From assembly GCF_004348735.1 (NCBI RefSeq), contig NZ_SMKT01000006.1, forward strand, positions 1 through 64,000: a DNA stretch of 64,000 nucleotides, given 5' to 3'. Every line of letters begins with the position of its first letter. The stretch's first letter is position 1. Source of the DNA: Actinomadura sp. KC06 (lineage in GTDB: Bacteria > Actinomycetota > Actinomycetes > Streptosporangiales > Streptosporangiaceae). Positions 33,677 through 42,652 of this stretch are shown in pieces. Both the position numbers and the translations under genes were made by a program. The notes beneath the pieces were generated by a model. The model searched no databases, had not been told where the DNA came from, and saw only the letters and a program-made list of their open reading frames with translations.

Positions 33677-34989
33677 CGCCGCTGGTCCTCGTCGTCGGTG
33701 GCGGGAGCCGTGTCGTCGGGCGGTGTCGCGGCGCGGCCGGACCGCGTCCCGCGCTGCCAGGCGCCGAGGCCCGCGGCGGTCTCCCGCGCCGGTCGGGCGG
33801 CCGGTTCCGCCGCGCCGTCCCGACCGGTCGTTCCGCCGGGACGCCTGCGGGACGCGACACGGCTGCGCTTGGGCAGGCCGCCCGCGGTGGAGGCGCCGTC
33901 CGTCGCGGGGGCGCTCGGCTCGGGTCCCGTCGCCTCGGACGGGGACGGCGCGGGAGCCGGAGCCGGTTCGGGACGCCGGTCGGCCGGGACGGTGGTGAGC
34001 AGCGCGCTCGGCACGAACACCACGGCCCGGACGCCGCCGTAGGGGGAGCGGGAGTCGACCGACACGCGGAACCCGTAGCGGGCCGCGAGGACGCCCGCCA
34101 CCGCGAACCCGATCTGCGGCGGGTCGCCGAGCCGGTGGACGTCCACCGACGTCTCCCCGGACAGCAGCTCCGCCGCGCGCTGCAGCTCCTCGGCGTCCAT
34201 CGCGACGCCCGCGTCGTCGATCGTGATCGCGACGCCGTTGTGCGCGGCCCGGAAGTTGACCTCGACCGTGGTGTCCGGGCGCGAGTGCCGCGCCGCGTTG
34301 TCGAGCAGCTCCGCCAGCGTCAGCACGACCGGCTCCACGGCCCGGCTCGTCACCGCGCCGCCGATCGTCCCCTCCAGGTTGACGCGCAGGTAGTCGCGGA
34401 TGCGGGACGTCGCGCCGCGCACCACGTCGCTCAGCGAGGACGCCGACCGCTGCTGCCCCGGCCACGACCCGCACAGCACCGCGGTGGCCTGGGCGCGCCG
34501 GCCGAGCTGCGCGTTCATGTGGTCGATGCGGAGCAGGCCCGCCAGCACGTCCGGATCGTCGTGGCGCTCCTGCATGGTGGAGATGGCGAGCTGCTGCTCG
34601 TTCGCGAGGCTCTGCACGGTGCGCATCATCGCGCGCAGCGTCGACTTCGCGGACTGGTCGGAGCGTTCCCGGACGCCCTCGGCGGCCCCGGCGAACAGCT
34701 CCATCACGGTCTGCAACGCCTTGTCGTAGGCGGGGGCCTCGCGTGTCAGGTCGTGCAGGGGTCCGGCGACGTCCATGCCCGGGTTCGTCAGCGACTCCAT
34801 GAGCTCGGGCAGCCGGACCTCCGCCAGGTGCCGCAGTTCCCGCTCGCGCACGTCGACGCCGCGGGTCAGGGCGGCGTTGCGGACGCGGAGGGCGGCGGCC
34901 TCCCGCCGCTCGCGGACCAGCAGGACCGCGGCGGCGGCACCCGCGCCCGCCACGATGACGAACGCCGTCGCCAGGAGGAATGGCTCCAT
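33673..34989 (-). CDS. cvnA: Conservon histidine-kinase-like membrane protein CvnA
   Basis: A 438-residue protein. One N-terminal transmembrane helix (about 2-24) is followed by a coiled-coil linker, a region lacking an obvious phospho-His box, and an HATPase_c domain with the N box LAELLDNAARHSRP and 'GVAITIDDAGVAMD'. The C-terminal 100 residues are Pro/Ala/Arg-rich and disordered. GAGGA precedes ATG 34989 by five bases. It is the sensor and first gene of the conservon, divergent from an AraC-type regulator. Confidence 0.92.
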   Translation of the reverse strand: MEPFLLATAFVIVAGAGAAAAVLLVRERREAAALRVRNAALTRGVDVRERELRHLAEVRLPELMESLTNPGMDVAGPLHDLTREAPAYDKALQTVMELFAGAAEGVRERSDQSAKSTLRAMMRTVQSLANEQQLAISTMQERHDDPDVLAGLLRIDHMNAQLGRRAQATAVLCGSWPGQQRSASSLSDVVRGATSRIRDYLRVNLEGTIGGAVTSRAVEPVVLTLAELLDNAARHSRPDTTVEVNFRAAHNGVAITIDDAGVAMDAEELQRAAELLSGETSVDVHRLGDPPQIGFAVAGVLAARYGFRVSVDSRSPYGGVRAVVFVPSALLTTVPADRRPEPAPAPAPSPSEATGPEPSAPATDGASTAGGLPKRSRVASRRRPGGTTGRDGAAEPAARPARETAAGLGAWQRGTRSGRAATPPDDTAPATDDEDQRR

Positions 34990-35273
34990 CAGATCCTCGG
35001 TGCACACGTTTTGGGCGAGACAGACCGGCATGGGCCGTCTCGTGGCCGGGTGGGGTGGAATTCCGGGCGGATGTGGAAACGCCGCGGTTTCGGCACCGTA
35101 GGACGGGAATGCACGTGCGCGCTTGTGGACGCGCGCAAGGAAACTTGCCGCCGGACGCATCCCATGATCACGCGCCGTCCGAGTCGCGTCACCTTACGCA
35201 GGATTCGCCTGATAAATGGGTCCGTGATCGTATACGCTCACCTGCGCTGGACGGATCGGCGGAGGGCCTTGCG

Positions 35274-36146
35274 GTGGACGACTTCCTCGGCGGGACCGTC
35301 CGCCAGAGCAGTGCCGCCTACCGGCTCGTCCTCTACCGGTCAGACCGCGCCCCCGACCGCGCGGAAGGCCCCGGCCCCGACCTCCGCGATGGCGCGTACC
35401 GGTTCCTGCTGCCGCTGCACGGCGAGATGGTCCTGCTCCGGGACGGCTCCGAAGCGCGGCTCCGGCCGGGGACGGGCGGGCTCATCTCGCTGACCGCGCC
35501 GGTCCGGCTCGTCCCGCACCGTCCCGCCCGCGCCCTCGTCCTGACGATCCCCGCGCACGAGGTGGACCGGCGGCTGCACCGTCCCGCCGCGCCGGCCGCG
35601 CCGCTCGCCGCCGACCTCGACCTGTCCGCCGGGCTCGGCCGCGTCGTCGCCGACATGGTCCGGGCCGTCGGCGAGGAGCGCGAGACCCTCACCGCGCGGG
35701 AGTTCGACGCCGCCTGCGACCGGATCACCGAGCTGCTGTGCATCGTCGTCGCCGACTTCGGCGGCGCGGAGCGCGAGCGGCCGCCCGCGCCCGGCCATCT
35801 GGCCGAGGTGGAGGCGGTCGTGCGCCGGCACGTCCGCGAGCACGCCACCGACCCCGGCCTCACCGGCGCGACGATGGCGCAGGTCCTCGGCTGGTCGCTG
35901 CGGCAGATCCAGCTCGCGCTGCAGCGCGCCGGGACCACGCCGCGCGAGCTCATCCGCGAGGAGCGGCTCCGGCTCGTCCGGGACCGGCTGCGCGACCCGT
36001 TCGACCGGCACACGATCACCGATCTGGCACACGCGACGGGCTTCTCCTCGGCGAGCGCGCTCAGCCATGCCTTCCGGCAGCGGTTCGGCGTCAGCCCTCG
36101 TGAGCTGCGGGAACGGGAGCGCAGGCGGGCCGCGCGGGGGCACTAG
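35274..36146 (+). CDS. AraC-family transcriptional regulator
   Basis: A 290-residue regulator. Residues 1-170 resemble the AraC_binding_2 (cupin-like) domain; the C-terminal HTH_18 domain shows two helix-turn-helix motifs: 'MAQVLGWSLRQIQLALQRAGTTP' and 'ITDLAHATGFSSASALSHAFRQRFGVSP'. The start is GTG 35274, with GGAGGG seven bases upstream. The 284 bases between it and the divergent cvnA are AT-richer near 35200-35240 (a TATACG element at 35231) and probably contain both promoters. It may control the conservon, by position only. Confidence 0.9.
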   Translation: MDDFLGGTVRQSSAAYRLVLYRSDRAPDRAEGPGPDLRDGAYRFLLPLHGEMVLLRDGSEARLRPGTGGLISLTAPVRLVPHRPARALVLTIPAHEVDRRLHRPAAPAAPLAADLDLSAGLGRVVADMVRAVGEERETLTAREFDAACDRITELLCIVVADFGGAERERPPAPGHLAEVEAVVRRHVREHATDPGLTGATMAQVLGWSLRQIQLALQRAGTTPRELIREERLRLVRDRLRDPFDRHTITDLAHATGFSSASALSHAFRQRFGVSPRELRERERRRAARGH

Positions 36147-36243
36147 ATCCGGTTGGCACGGATTTCCATTCAGCCGGGACCGATCCCGGGGTTACCATGC
36201 GTCGAGATCACTGCAACGGGGCGATGACGGTCAGGAGCGCTTC

Positions 36244-37314
36244 GTGGACCTCGGGCCCCACCATCTCAGAATGATCGAGGCGATCGCCGCGACCGGCAGC
36301 ATCAGCAAGGCCGCCGCACGGCTCGGCCTCACCCAGCCGGCGGTCAGCACGATGCTCCGCCGCGTCGAGAGCCATCTGGGCGTGCAGCTGTTCGTCCGGT
36401 CCCCGGAGGGCGTCACGCCGACCCCGGTCGGGGCGGAGGTCGCCACCCGCGCCCGCGCGGCCCTGGCCAGCATCGACGACCTGAACGCCGCGCTCGCGCA
36501 CCGGATCCGCGACCCGTCCGCGATGCCGCTGCTGCGCGTCGGGGTGCAGGCGTGCCCGGCGCTGACCCGGCTGAGCGACCATCTCGGCGCGCTGTCGCCG
36601 GTGTCGCGGCTGCAGCTGCGCGTCGACCAGGGCGGAGGGCGCATTCCCGCGCTCCTCGCCTCCGGCGCCCTCGACGTCGGGCTGTTCCAGGAGCCGGTCG
36701 ACCACGTCCCGCGGCCCCGCGACGCCCGCGACGAGCTCGAACGGCTCGTCATCGTGGAACGTGAGCCGATCCTCATCGGCGTGTCGTCGTCGAGCCCGCT
36801 CGCCGCCCACGACACCATCGACCTGGCGGACCTCGCCGACCAGGACTGGCTCGACGACCCGCTCGACGACGGCCCGTGGCCCGCCTACGTCCGCGGGGTG
36901 TGCGCCGGGGCCGGGTTCCAGCCGCGGGTGCGGTTCTGGTCGAGCGACTGGCAGATATCAGCCTCCCTCATCCGGTCGGGACGCGCCATCGGCCTGTACC
37001 AGCCCTCCGCGAGCGCGCGCGACGGGATCGTGTTCCGGCGCATCACCGGCGACCCGATCGTGCAGCGCGTCGTGCTGGTGTGGCGTCCCGAGGCCGAGCA
37101 GGCGGCGGAACGGCTGCGCGTCGTGTTCAGCGACATCTATCTGGACCTCGTCCGGGCTCAACCCGTCTTCCGCGACTGGTGGGACGGCCATCCCGAGGCG
37201 CACCCCGGGCTCCCGGTCACCGCGGGACCGGTCGGAGCGGGACCGGTCGCCGCGGGCCGGGAAGCGGGTTCCGGAAAGGGGGGCGGTTCCCGGAACCCGC
37301 ATACGGGCGGCTAG
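36244..37314 (+). CDS. LysR-family transcriptional regulator
   Basis: A 356-residue LysR-type regulator. The winged HTH is at the N-terminus ('LRMIEAIAATGSISKAAARLGLTQPAVSTMLRRVESHLG') and the periplasmic-binding-like effector domain covers about 95-300. The start is GTG 36244, with AGGAG seven bases upstream. The Gly-rich C-terminal tail (about 325-356) is unusual. It follows the AraC gene by 97 bases on the same strand; target genes are not evident. The stop shares CTAG with the convergent gene. Confidence 0.9.
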   Translation: MDLGPHHLRMIEAIAATGSISKAAARLGLTQPAVSTMLRRVESHLGVQLFVRSPEGVTPTPVGAEVATRARAALASIDDLNAALAHRIRDPSAMPLLRVGVQACPALTRLSDHLGALSPVSRLQLRVDQGGGRIPALLASGALDVGLFQEPVDHVPRPRDARDELERLVIVEREPILIGVSSSSPLAAHDTIDLADLADQDWLDDPLDDGPWPAYVRGVCAGAGFQPRVRFWSSDWQISASLIRSGRAIGLYQPSASARDGIVFRRITGDPIVQRVVLVWRPEAEQAAERLRVVFSDIYLDLVRAQPVFRDWWDGHPEAHPGLPVTAGPVGAGPVAAGREAGSGKGGGSRNPHTGG

Positions 37315-38108
37315 TAGCTGCCCTGGCGGCGGCGCAGCGCCACGGTGACGCCGGCGGCGGCGATCACCGCGCCGCCGGCGCCGAGCGCCATCAGCGCGGG
37401 CGCCGGGCCCCTGTCCGGCGCCCGGTCACCGACGCCGGTCGTGGGCGAGTAGCCGCCGAGCCTCCCAGAACGCTGGTACTCGGAGCCGGGGAGCTTGTCT
37501 CCGTACCGCAGGTTGACGAGCTTCTGGTACGACCCGACCGTCACGCCCTGGCCGACGGACGTCTTCGCCGCATCGTTCAGGCCCGTCACGCGGCCGTCCT
37601 TCAGCCGGTACCAGGCGCGGATCTGCGGCTCGGTGAACACCGTGCCGCCGTCCGCCATCGCCGGGTAGGCGGCCTCGTCGTTGCCGGAGATGACGTTCGA
37701 GGCGACCCAGCCCTTGCCGGACTTCGTCAGCCACACGGTCGCCTGCTGCCCGGACGCCGACTTCGCGCCGACCGCCATGTAGACGAACGTCGCGACGGGA
37801 GCGTTCTGCGTGCCCTTCACGAACGCCGGGTTCAGCGAGTACACGCGCTGGACGTCGCCCTGCAGCTGCGGCGCCTTCGCCGCGGCCGCCGCCTTGGAGA
37901 CGCCCTGGGTCGCCGGCTGGCCCTTCTGGTGCTGGTCGAGGTTGACGAAGAACGACCCGAGCCACTGCTTCGTGGCGGGGGACGCCGCGACCTTGGCCGC
38001 CGCGGCCTCGTCGGACGACGGCGGTCCCGCGGCCATCGCCGCGTTGCCGCCCAGCAGAACGGTGCCGCCGATCAGAGTGGCAGCCGTGACCTTTGCAGTA
38101 GTGCGCAT
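37311..38108 (-). CDS. Secreted, C-terminally anchored protein of unknown function
   Basis: A 265-residue exported protein. The N-terminal signal peptide (about 1-27, ending AAMAA) and a C-terminal hydrophobic helix followed by ALRRRQGSY suggest cell-surface anchoring. The body (30-205) has no recognised domain, but is encoded directly behind the cysteine peptidase: the peptidase stop TGA is one base before the ATG, with GGAGCC as ribosome site. The pairing suggests a partner, substrate or inhibitor of the peptidase. Confidence 0.8.
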   Translation of the reverse strand: MRTTAKVTAATLIGGTVLLGGNAAMAAGPPSSDEAAAAKVAASPATKQWLGSFFVNLDQHQKGQPATQGVSKAAAAAKAPQLQGDVQRVYSLNPAFVKGTQNAPVATFVYMAVGAKSASGQQATVWLTKSGKGWVASNVISGNDEAAYPAMADGGTVFTEPQIRAWYRLKDGRVTGLNDAAKTSVGQGVTVGSYQKLVNLRYGDKLPGSEYQRSGRLGGYSPTTGVGDRAPDRGPAPALMALGAGGAVIAAAGVTVALRRRQGSY

Positions 38109-38109
38109 G

Positions 38110-38682
38110 TCAGGCTCCAACCTGCGAGAGGGCCTCGCCCCAGCGGAACTGGCCGTTGCTTCGGTAGCTGCTGTGGCTCATCTGCCCGTACCGGGGGCTG
38201 GACGGCCACGGGTCGCCGTAGGAGATCGTCTGGCCGTTGTAGCCGTAGATCACCTGGGCGTGGCCGCCGCCCGAGGTCCAGTAGATGCCGGTCTCGATCG
38301 GACGCTTCGCGTCGATCTCGGTCACCACGGCCTGGTAGGACAGCGGTCCGGTGACGACGCCGGGGGAGATCCCGAGCTTCTGGAAGGCCGTCTGGTCCCA
38401 CTGCAGGTAACCGGGCTGGTTCGGGCAGCGGCCCCCCTGCGGGAGGTTCCGTGCCATGTTGCAGAACTCGTTCTGGCTGACGTTGCCCTTTCCGTGGAAC
38501 TTGGCGATCGTCAGGCCGGCGGCGGCCCAGCACCACTGGTTCTGCTCCTGGACCAACTGCGTGATCTGCAGTTCTCCTGCTGAGGCGACACTGCCCGACA
38601 TCGCGAGCGTGGCTGCTGCCACGCCCGCGGCGCCGACCGCGAATCGCCTGCGCGCCCGGGCGGGACGGGTACGCGTTGTCAT
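38110..38682 (-). CDS. Secreted papain-like cysteine peptidase (AvrRpt2/C39-like)
   Basis: A 190-residue exported protease. A basic n-region (RARRRR-like) and hydrophobic stretch end near ASA about residue 35. The mature part has QEQNQWCWAAAG with catalytic Cys51, GGGHAQVIYGYNG with His141, and SYGDPW with Asp157, the pattern of AvrRpt2-type papain-like peptidases. Two further Cys pairs may form disulfides. The substrate is unknown. ATG 38682 follows GGCGGAAG. A structured element of about 130 bases lies in its leader (38717-38845). Confidence 0.85.
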   Translation of the reverse strand: MTTRTRPARARRRFAVGAAGVAAATLAMSGSVASAGELQITQLVQEQNQWCWAAAGLTIAKFHGKGNVSQNEFCNMARNLPQGGRCPNQPGYLQWDQTAFQKLGISPGVVTGPLSYQAVVTEIDAKRPIETGIYWTSGGGHAQVIYGYNGQTISYGDPWPSSPRYGQMSHSSYRSNGQFRWGEALSQVGA

Positions 38683-38716
38683 TGGCTTCCGCCTTTTCTC
38701 CCGGCAATGCCGTGCA

Positions 38717-38845
38717 CCTCTCACGCGAGCGAGTGCGCCGTCATCCCCTGGCTGGAGCGGTGCACTGCCGCTGCGGGGATGCTGCGCATCGAGCGGTCCC
38801 TACCGGTGCCGGGGGAACTCCGGGCTGGGAACCCCGCGTGAGAGG
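38717..38845 (-). promoter_or_regulatory. Structured leader element upstream of the cysteine peptidase
   Basis: CCTCTCACGCG (38717-38727) is perfectly complementary to CGCGTGAGAGG (38835-38845), giving an 11-bp closing stem over about 107 bases. Inside lies a long second helix: TGCGC and CATCCCC (38734-38747) pair with GGGGATG and GCGCA (38775-38787), capped by GCGG/CCGC. On the minus strand this RNA would end 35 bases before the peptidase start. It looks like a cis-regulatory RNA. I could not match it to a known riboswitch. Confidence 0.5.
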
Positions 38846-38914
38846 CAAAGGGAACGCAGTAAAAGTCTCACTCGTGGCCGAATCCGGGTAATGCCAACAG
38901 GTCATAACAAAGCT

Positions 38915-40150
38915 CTATGGCCTTATTAGAGGTTCTGCGGCCAGGGGAAGGGCGACGGTGATGTGGAGGCCGCCGGTTTTCCGGGACGTGGCGGTGACCG
39001 CGCCGTTGTGGGCGCGGACGATCGACTGGACGATCGACAGCCCGAGGCCCGCGCCCTTGGCGGTGACGATGCGGTCGTTGTCGAGGCGGCGGAACGGCTC
39101 GAACAGGGCGGGGATCTCGTAGGGCGGGACGACGGGCCCGGAGTTCGACACCTCCAGGACGGCCTGGCCGTCCCGCGTCCGGCAGGACACCTTGACCCAG
39201 CCGGACTCGGTGTTGTGGCGCAGGCCGTTCTCCAGGAGGTTCTGCACCACGCGTTCGAGGAGCAGGGCGTCGCCGGTCGTCACGGCCTCGGCGGCGTCCG
39301 TCTCGACGGTGACGCCGGCGTCCTTGGCCTCCACGGCGGTCTGGGACGTCACATGTCCCACGATGTCGGCGAGGTCGACGGGCGCGCGGGCGGTGATCTC
39401 GTTCTCGGAGCGGGCGAGCAGCAGCAGGCCGCTGATGAGGCGCTCGTGCCGCGAGTTGATCTGCAGGAGCGTCTCGCCGAGCTGGCGGACGTCCGGGGAC
39501 GCCGATTCGCGGTGCATCGCGACCTCGACCAGCGCACGTCCCAGCGTGAGGGGCGTGCGCAGCTCGTGGGACGCGTTCGCGACGAACCGGCGCTGCCCGT
39601 CGAAGGACCGGTCGAGCCGCTCGACCATCGTGTCGAAGGTGTCGGCGAGCTCCTTGACCTCGTCGCGCGGACCTTCGAGGGCGATGCGCTCGTGCAGGAC
39701 GCGGTCGGCGGCGGGCGAGCCGGCGATGCGGCGGGCGGTCTCGGTGACGCGGTGCAGCGGGGCGAGGACGCGTCCGGCGATGAGCCAGCCGAAGGCGGCC
39801 GCGGCGCCGCCGACGACGCCGAGCGCGATCGAACCCTGCGTGATCATCGAAGTGACGGCCGCGTCGTGCACCTCCTCGCGCTGCTTGCGCGCCAGCCGTT
39901 CCGCCTCGTTCATCAGCGCGGCGTCCTGGGGCAGGGCGCGCTGGTCCTGCGACGGCGTCCGCGCGGGCGTCGGGGAGGCGCCGGGGCTGCCCGGCGGGGG
40001 CTGGTTCATGCGAGTGGTGAGGATCTTGGTGCCCGAACGGGACAGCTCCTGGTTGAACAGCGCGTAGGTGGCGCCGAGGAGCACCACGCCGGCGACGAGG
40101 AACAGGCCGCCGTAGGTGAGGGTCAGGCGGGCGCGCAGCGACAGCCTCAT
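38915..40150 (-). CDS. Sensor histidine kinase
   Basis: A 411-residue membrane kinase. The first transmembrane helix is about 11-31 and the second about 104-127, flanking an extracytoplasmic loop rich in Pro and Gln. HAMP and HisKA follow with His195 in ASHELRTPLT, then HATPase_c (N box NLLENGLRHN, G box GAGLGLSIV). It phosphorylates the response regulator encoded just upstream, with which it overlaps (ATGA). The adjacent divergent lipoprotein/ABC operon is the likely target. Confidence 0.93.
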   Translation of the reverse strand: MRLSLRARLTLTYGGLFLVAGVVLLGATYALFNQELSRSGTKILTTRMNQPPPGSPGASPTPARTPSQDQRALPQDAALMNEAERLARKQREEVHDAAVTSMITQGSIALGVVGGAAAAFGWLIAGRVLAPLHRVTETARRIAGSPAADRVLHERIALEGPRDEVKELADTFDTMVERLDRSFDGQRRFVANASHELRTPLTLGRALVEVAMHRESASPDVRQLGETLLQINSRHERLISGLLLLARSENEITARAPVDLADIVGHVTSQTAVEAKDAGVTVETDAAEAVTTGDALLLERVVQNLLENGLRHNTESGWVKVSCRTRDGQAVLEVSNSGPVVPPYEIPALFEPFRRLDNDRIVTAKGAGLGLSIVQSIVRAHNGAVTATSRKTGGLHITVALPLAAEPLIRP

Positions 40151-40803
40151 GGAATCCGGTACCCCGCTCCCTTGACGGTCTCGACGACCGGCGGGTCGGC
40201 GAGCTTGCGGCGCAGCTTGAGGACGGTCAGCCGCACAGCCCCGGTGAACGGGTCGGCGTGCTCGTCCCACGCCTTCTCCAGGAGCTGCTCGGCGGACACG
40301 ACGGCGCCGTCCGCGAGGAGCAGCTCGGTGAGGACGGCGAACTCCTTCTTGGCGAGGGGGACGTAGCGTCCGTCCCGGAACACCTCGCGGCGCGCCGGGT
40401 CGAGGGTGATGCCCGCGCGGTGCAGGGTCGGCGGCGCGGCGGGACGGCACCGCCGGGCCAGGGCGTGGACGCGGGCGGCCAGCTCGGGGAACGCGAACGG
40501 CTTGGTCAGGTAGTCGTCCGCGCCGAGCCCGAGGCCGTCGACCCGGTCGGTGATCTCCGCCGCCGCGGTCAGCATCAGGACCCGCGCCGTCGCCTCGCCG
40601 TTCACGATCTCGCGGCAGACGTCGTCACCGTGGACGAGCGGGAGGTCGCGGTCCAGGACGACCACGTCGTAGTCGTTGACGCCGACGCGCTCCAGTGCCG
40701 AGGCCCCGTCGTAGGCGAGGTCGACGGCGTGCGCGTCGTCCCGCAGCCATTCGGCGATCGCGTCGGCGAGGAGCCGCTCGTCCTCCACCACCAGCACCCG
40801 CAT
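40147..40803 (-). CDS. OmpR-family response regulator
   Basis: A 218-residue regulator. The receiver domain has phospho-acceptor Asp51 in VVVLDRDLP, the acidic pair E7-D8, and Lys in LTKPFAF. The C-terminal winged helix ends in 'LTVLKLRRKLADPPVVETVKGAGYRIP', typical of OmpR/PhoB. ATG 40803 follows GGGAGGGAG. It is divergent from the lipoprotein gene at 41007, with 203 bases between them that should hold the regulated promoter. Confidence 0.94.
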   Translation of the reverse strand: MRVLVVEDERLLADAIAEWLRDDAHAVDLAYDGASALERVGVNDYDVVVLDRDLPLVHGDDVCREIVNGEATARVLMLTAAAEITDRVDGLGLGADDYLTKPFAFPELAARVHALARRCRPAAPPTLHRAGITLDPARREVFRDGRYVPLAKKEFAVLTELLLADGAVVSAEQLLEKAWDEHADPFTGAVRLTVLKLRRKLADPPVVETVKGAGYRIP

Positions 40804-41006
40804 ATTGCTCCCTCCCACACCTCTTCCGCTCGCGATGGTGCCTTATCGGCTGTTTCGTTTCTGTTAGTGATCGCGGCCGCCGGACGAGCCGCCGCTGATG
40901 GCGCCCGCGCCCCGAATCGGGGAAACGGAGGGGAAACGCGCGGGCGGGTTGCATCGCTCATCGTCGGCCGGAGACCGCTCCGGCCGCGGAGACGAGGAGA
41001 ACGTCC

Positions 41007-41525
41007 ATGCGACTGCGGATACTGGCGGCACTGCCGCTCGCGATGACCCTGGCGCTGACCGGGTGCGGCGGCGACGACGGCGACTCGGGAGGGGTGGCGT
41101 CGGCCGGCGGCGCGAAGCAGACCGCCGCGGCCGGGGGCGGCGGCGCGAAACCGGACCTGGACGCGATGGGCGTGAAGTTCGCCCAGTGCATGCGCGAGAA
41201 CGGCGTCCAGATGGACGACCCCAAGCCCGGCCAGGGCATCCAGCTCAAGATCAAGAACGTCCCGAAGGAGACCGTGGACAAGGCGATGGAGGCGTGCCGG
41301 CAGTACAACCCGCAGGCCAACTCCACCGGGGCGCCGGACCCGCAGCAGCAGGAGCGGGGCCGCAAGTTCGCCGAGTGCATGCGCCAGAACGGCGTCGAGA
41401 AGTTCCCGGACCCCAAGCCCGGCCAGCGCGGCATCATGATCGACAAGAAGACGGTCGGGGACGACCCGGACCTTGAGCCGGCGCAGCAGAAGTGCCAGGA
41501 CATCCTGCAGGGCGGGCGGAAGTGA
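41007..41525 (+). CDS. Secreted lipoprotein with a duplicated Cys motif
   Basis: A 172-residue lipoprotein. The signal peptide ends at the lipobox LALTGC (Cys about 20), followed by a Gly-rich linker. Two copies of one unit follow: KFAQCMRENGVQM..DPKPGQGI and KFAECMRQNGVEKFPDPKPGQRGI, each with another Cys downstream (EACRQ, QKCQD), suggesting two disulfide-linked helical hairpins. This family often sits in front of MacB-type exporters in actinobacteria. Function is unknown. The stop overlaps the adaptor gene (GTGA). Confidence 0.85.
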   Translation: MRLRILAALPLAMTLALTGCGGDDGDSGGVASAGGAKQTAAAGGGGAKPDLDAMGVKFAQCMRENGVQMDDPKPGQGIQLKIKNVPKETVDKAMEACRQYNPQANSTGAPDPQQQERGRKFAECMRQNGVEKFPDPKPGQRGIMIDKKTVGDDPDLEPAQQKCQDILQGGRK

Positions 41526-42652
41526 CGGGCGACGTCACCGTGGAGCCCGCCCCGCCGAAGCAGGATCGGGAGCGGAGGGTGCGCCGCCGCCGGCCCCGGT
41601 TGAAGATCGCGCTCAGCGTCGCGGTGCTGGTCGCCGCGGGCGGCGTGGGCGCGGTCGCGGCGTTCGGCGACGGCGGGGGCTCCGGCGGTGGGACGGCGAC
41701 CGGCCTGCCGCCCGCCACCGCGAAGGTGACCAAGCAGACGCTCAAGGACGCCCAGACGGAAGACGGGCAGCTCGGCTACGGCCCGGCGTACACGGTGACG
41801 AGCCAGGCGAAGGGCACGCTGACCAAGCTCCCCGAGAGCGGCGACGAGATCACCCGGGGCCACGAGCTGTACGAGGTGGACGGCGCCCCGGTCGTGCTGA
41901 TGTACGGGTCGAAGCCGTCGTACCGGCCGCTGCGGTCCGGCACGGAGGGCTCCGACGTGAAGCGGTTCGAGGCGAACCTCAGCGCGCTCGGCTACGACGG
42001 CTTCACCGTGGACGACGAGTACACCGAGGACACGGCCGACGCCGTCCGGGAATGGCAGGACGACATCGGCGTGGCGGAGACCGGGATCGTGGAGCTCGGA
42101 CGGGTCGCGTACGCGGACGGGCCCGTCCGGGTCGACACCGTCCAGGCGAATCCGGGCGAACCGGCGGCGCCGGGGAAGAAGGTCCTCGACTACACCGGCA
42201 CGGCGAAGGCCGTGACCGTCGAGCTCGACACGGCCGACCAGCGGATGGCGAAGGAAGGCGCCGCCGTGGAGGTGACGCTGCCCGAGAACCAGGCCGTCAC
42301 CGCGAAGATCGACGAGGTCACGACGGTGATCGAGCCGGCCGAGCAGGGCGAGGAGCCGACGACGAAGGTGGAGGTCACGATCTGGCTGAGCTCCGCCAAG
42401 GCGAAGAAGGCCGCCGAGGGGTACGCGCTCGCGTCCGTCGACGTCACGTTCACCGCCGGGGAGCGCGAGGACGTGCTGACCGTGCCGGTGTCCGCGCTGG
42501 TCGCCCTGCGTGAGGGCGGGTTCGGCGTCGAGGTCGTCAAGGGCGGCGCGTCGTCGTACGTCCCGGTCGAGACGGGCCTGTTCGCGGACGGCAAGGTCGA
42601 GGTCTCCGGCCAGGGGATCGCCGAGGGCGTCCTCGTGGGGGTGCCGAAATGA
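41522..42652 (+). CDS. Membrane fusion (adaptor) protein with a peptidoglycan-binding domain
   Basis: A 376-residue periplasmic adaptor. A basic N-terminus leads to one transmembrane helix (about 30-47). Residues 125-185 form a PG_binding_1 domain ('[26 protein letters not shown]...TADAVREWQ') set inside an HlyD-like adaptor body. It would link the ABC transporter to the cell wall. GTG 41522 overlaps the lipoprotein stop, and the ATG of the ABC ATPase overlaps its own stop, so all four genes are coupled. Confidence 0.85.
   Translation: MTGDVTVEPAPPKQDRERRVRRRRPRLKIALSVAVLVAAGGVGAVAAFGDGGGSGGGTATGLPPATAKVTKQTLKDAQTEDGQLGYGPAYTVTSQAKGTLTKLPESGDEITRGHELYEVDGAPVVLMYGSKPSYRPLRSGTEGSDVKRFEANLSALGYDGFTVDDEYTEDTADAVREWQDDIGVAETGIVELGRVAYADGPVRVDTVQANPGEPAAPGKKVLDYTGTAKAVTVELDTADQRMAKEGAAVEVTLPENQAVTAKIDEVTTVIEPAEQGEEPTTKVEVTIWLSSAKAKKAAEGYALASVDVTFTAGEREDVLTVPVSALVALREGGFGVEVVKGGASSYVPVETGLFADGKVEVSGQGIAEGVLVGVPK

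Noticed and set aside
38801..38910. Resemblance to a c-di-AMP (ydaO) riboswitch on the plus strand: CCGGGGGAAC and CCGAATCC blocks
   Set aside because: The other invariant blocks (GGGGTGAAT, CAGCTAAC) are missing and the direction is wrong for the peptidase gene.
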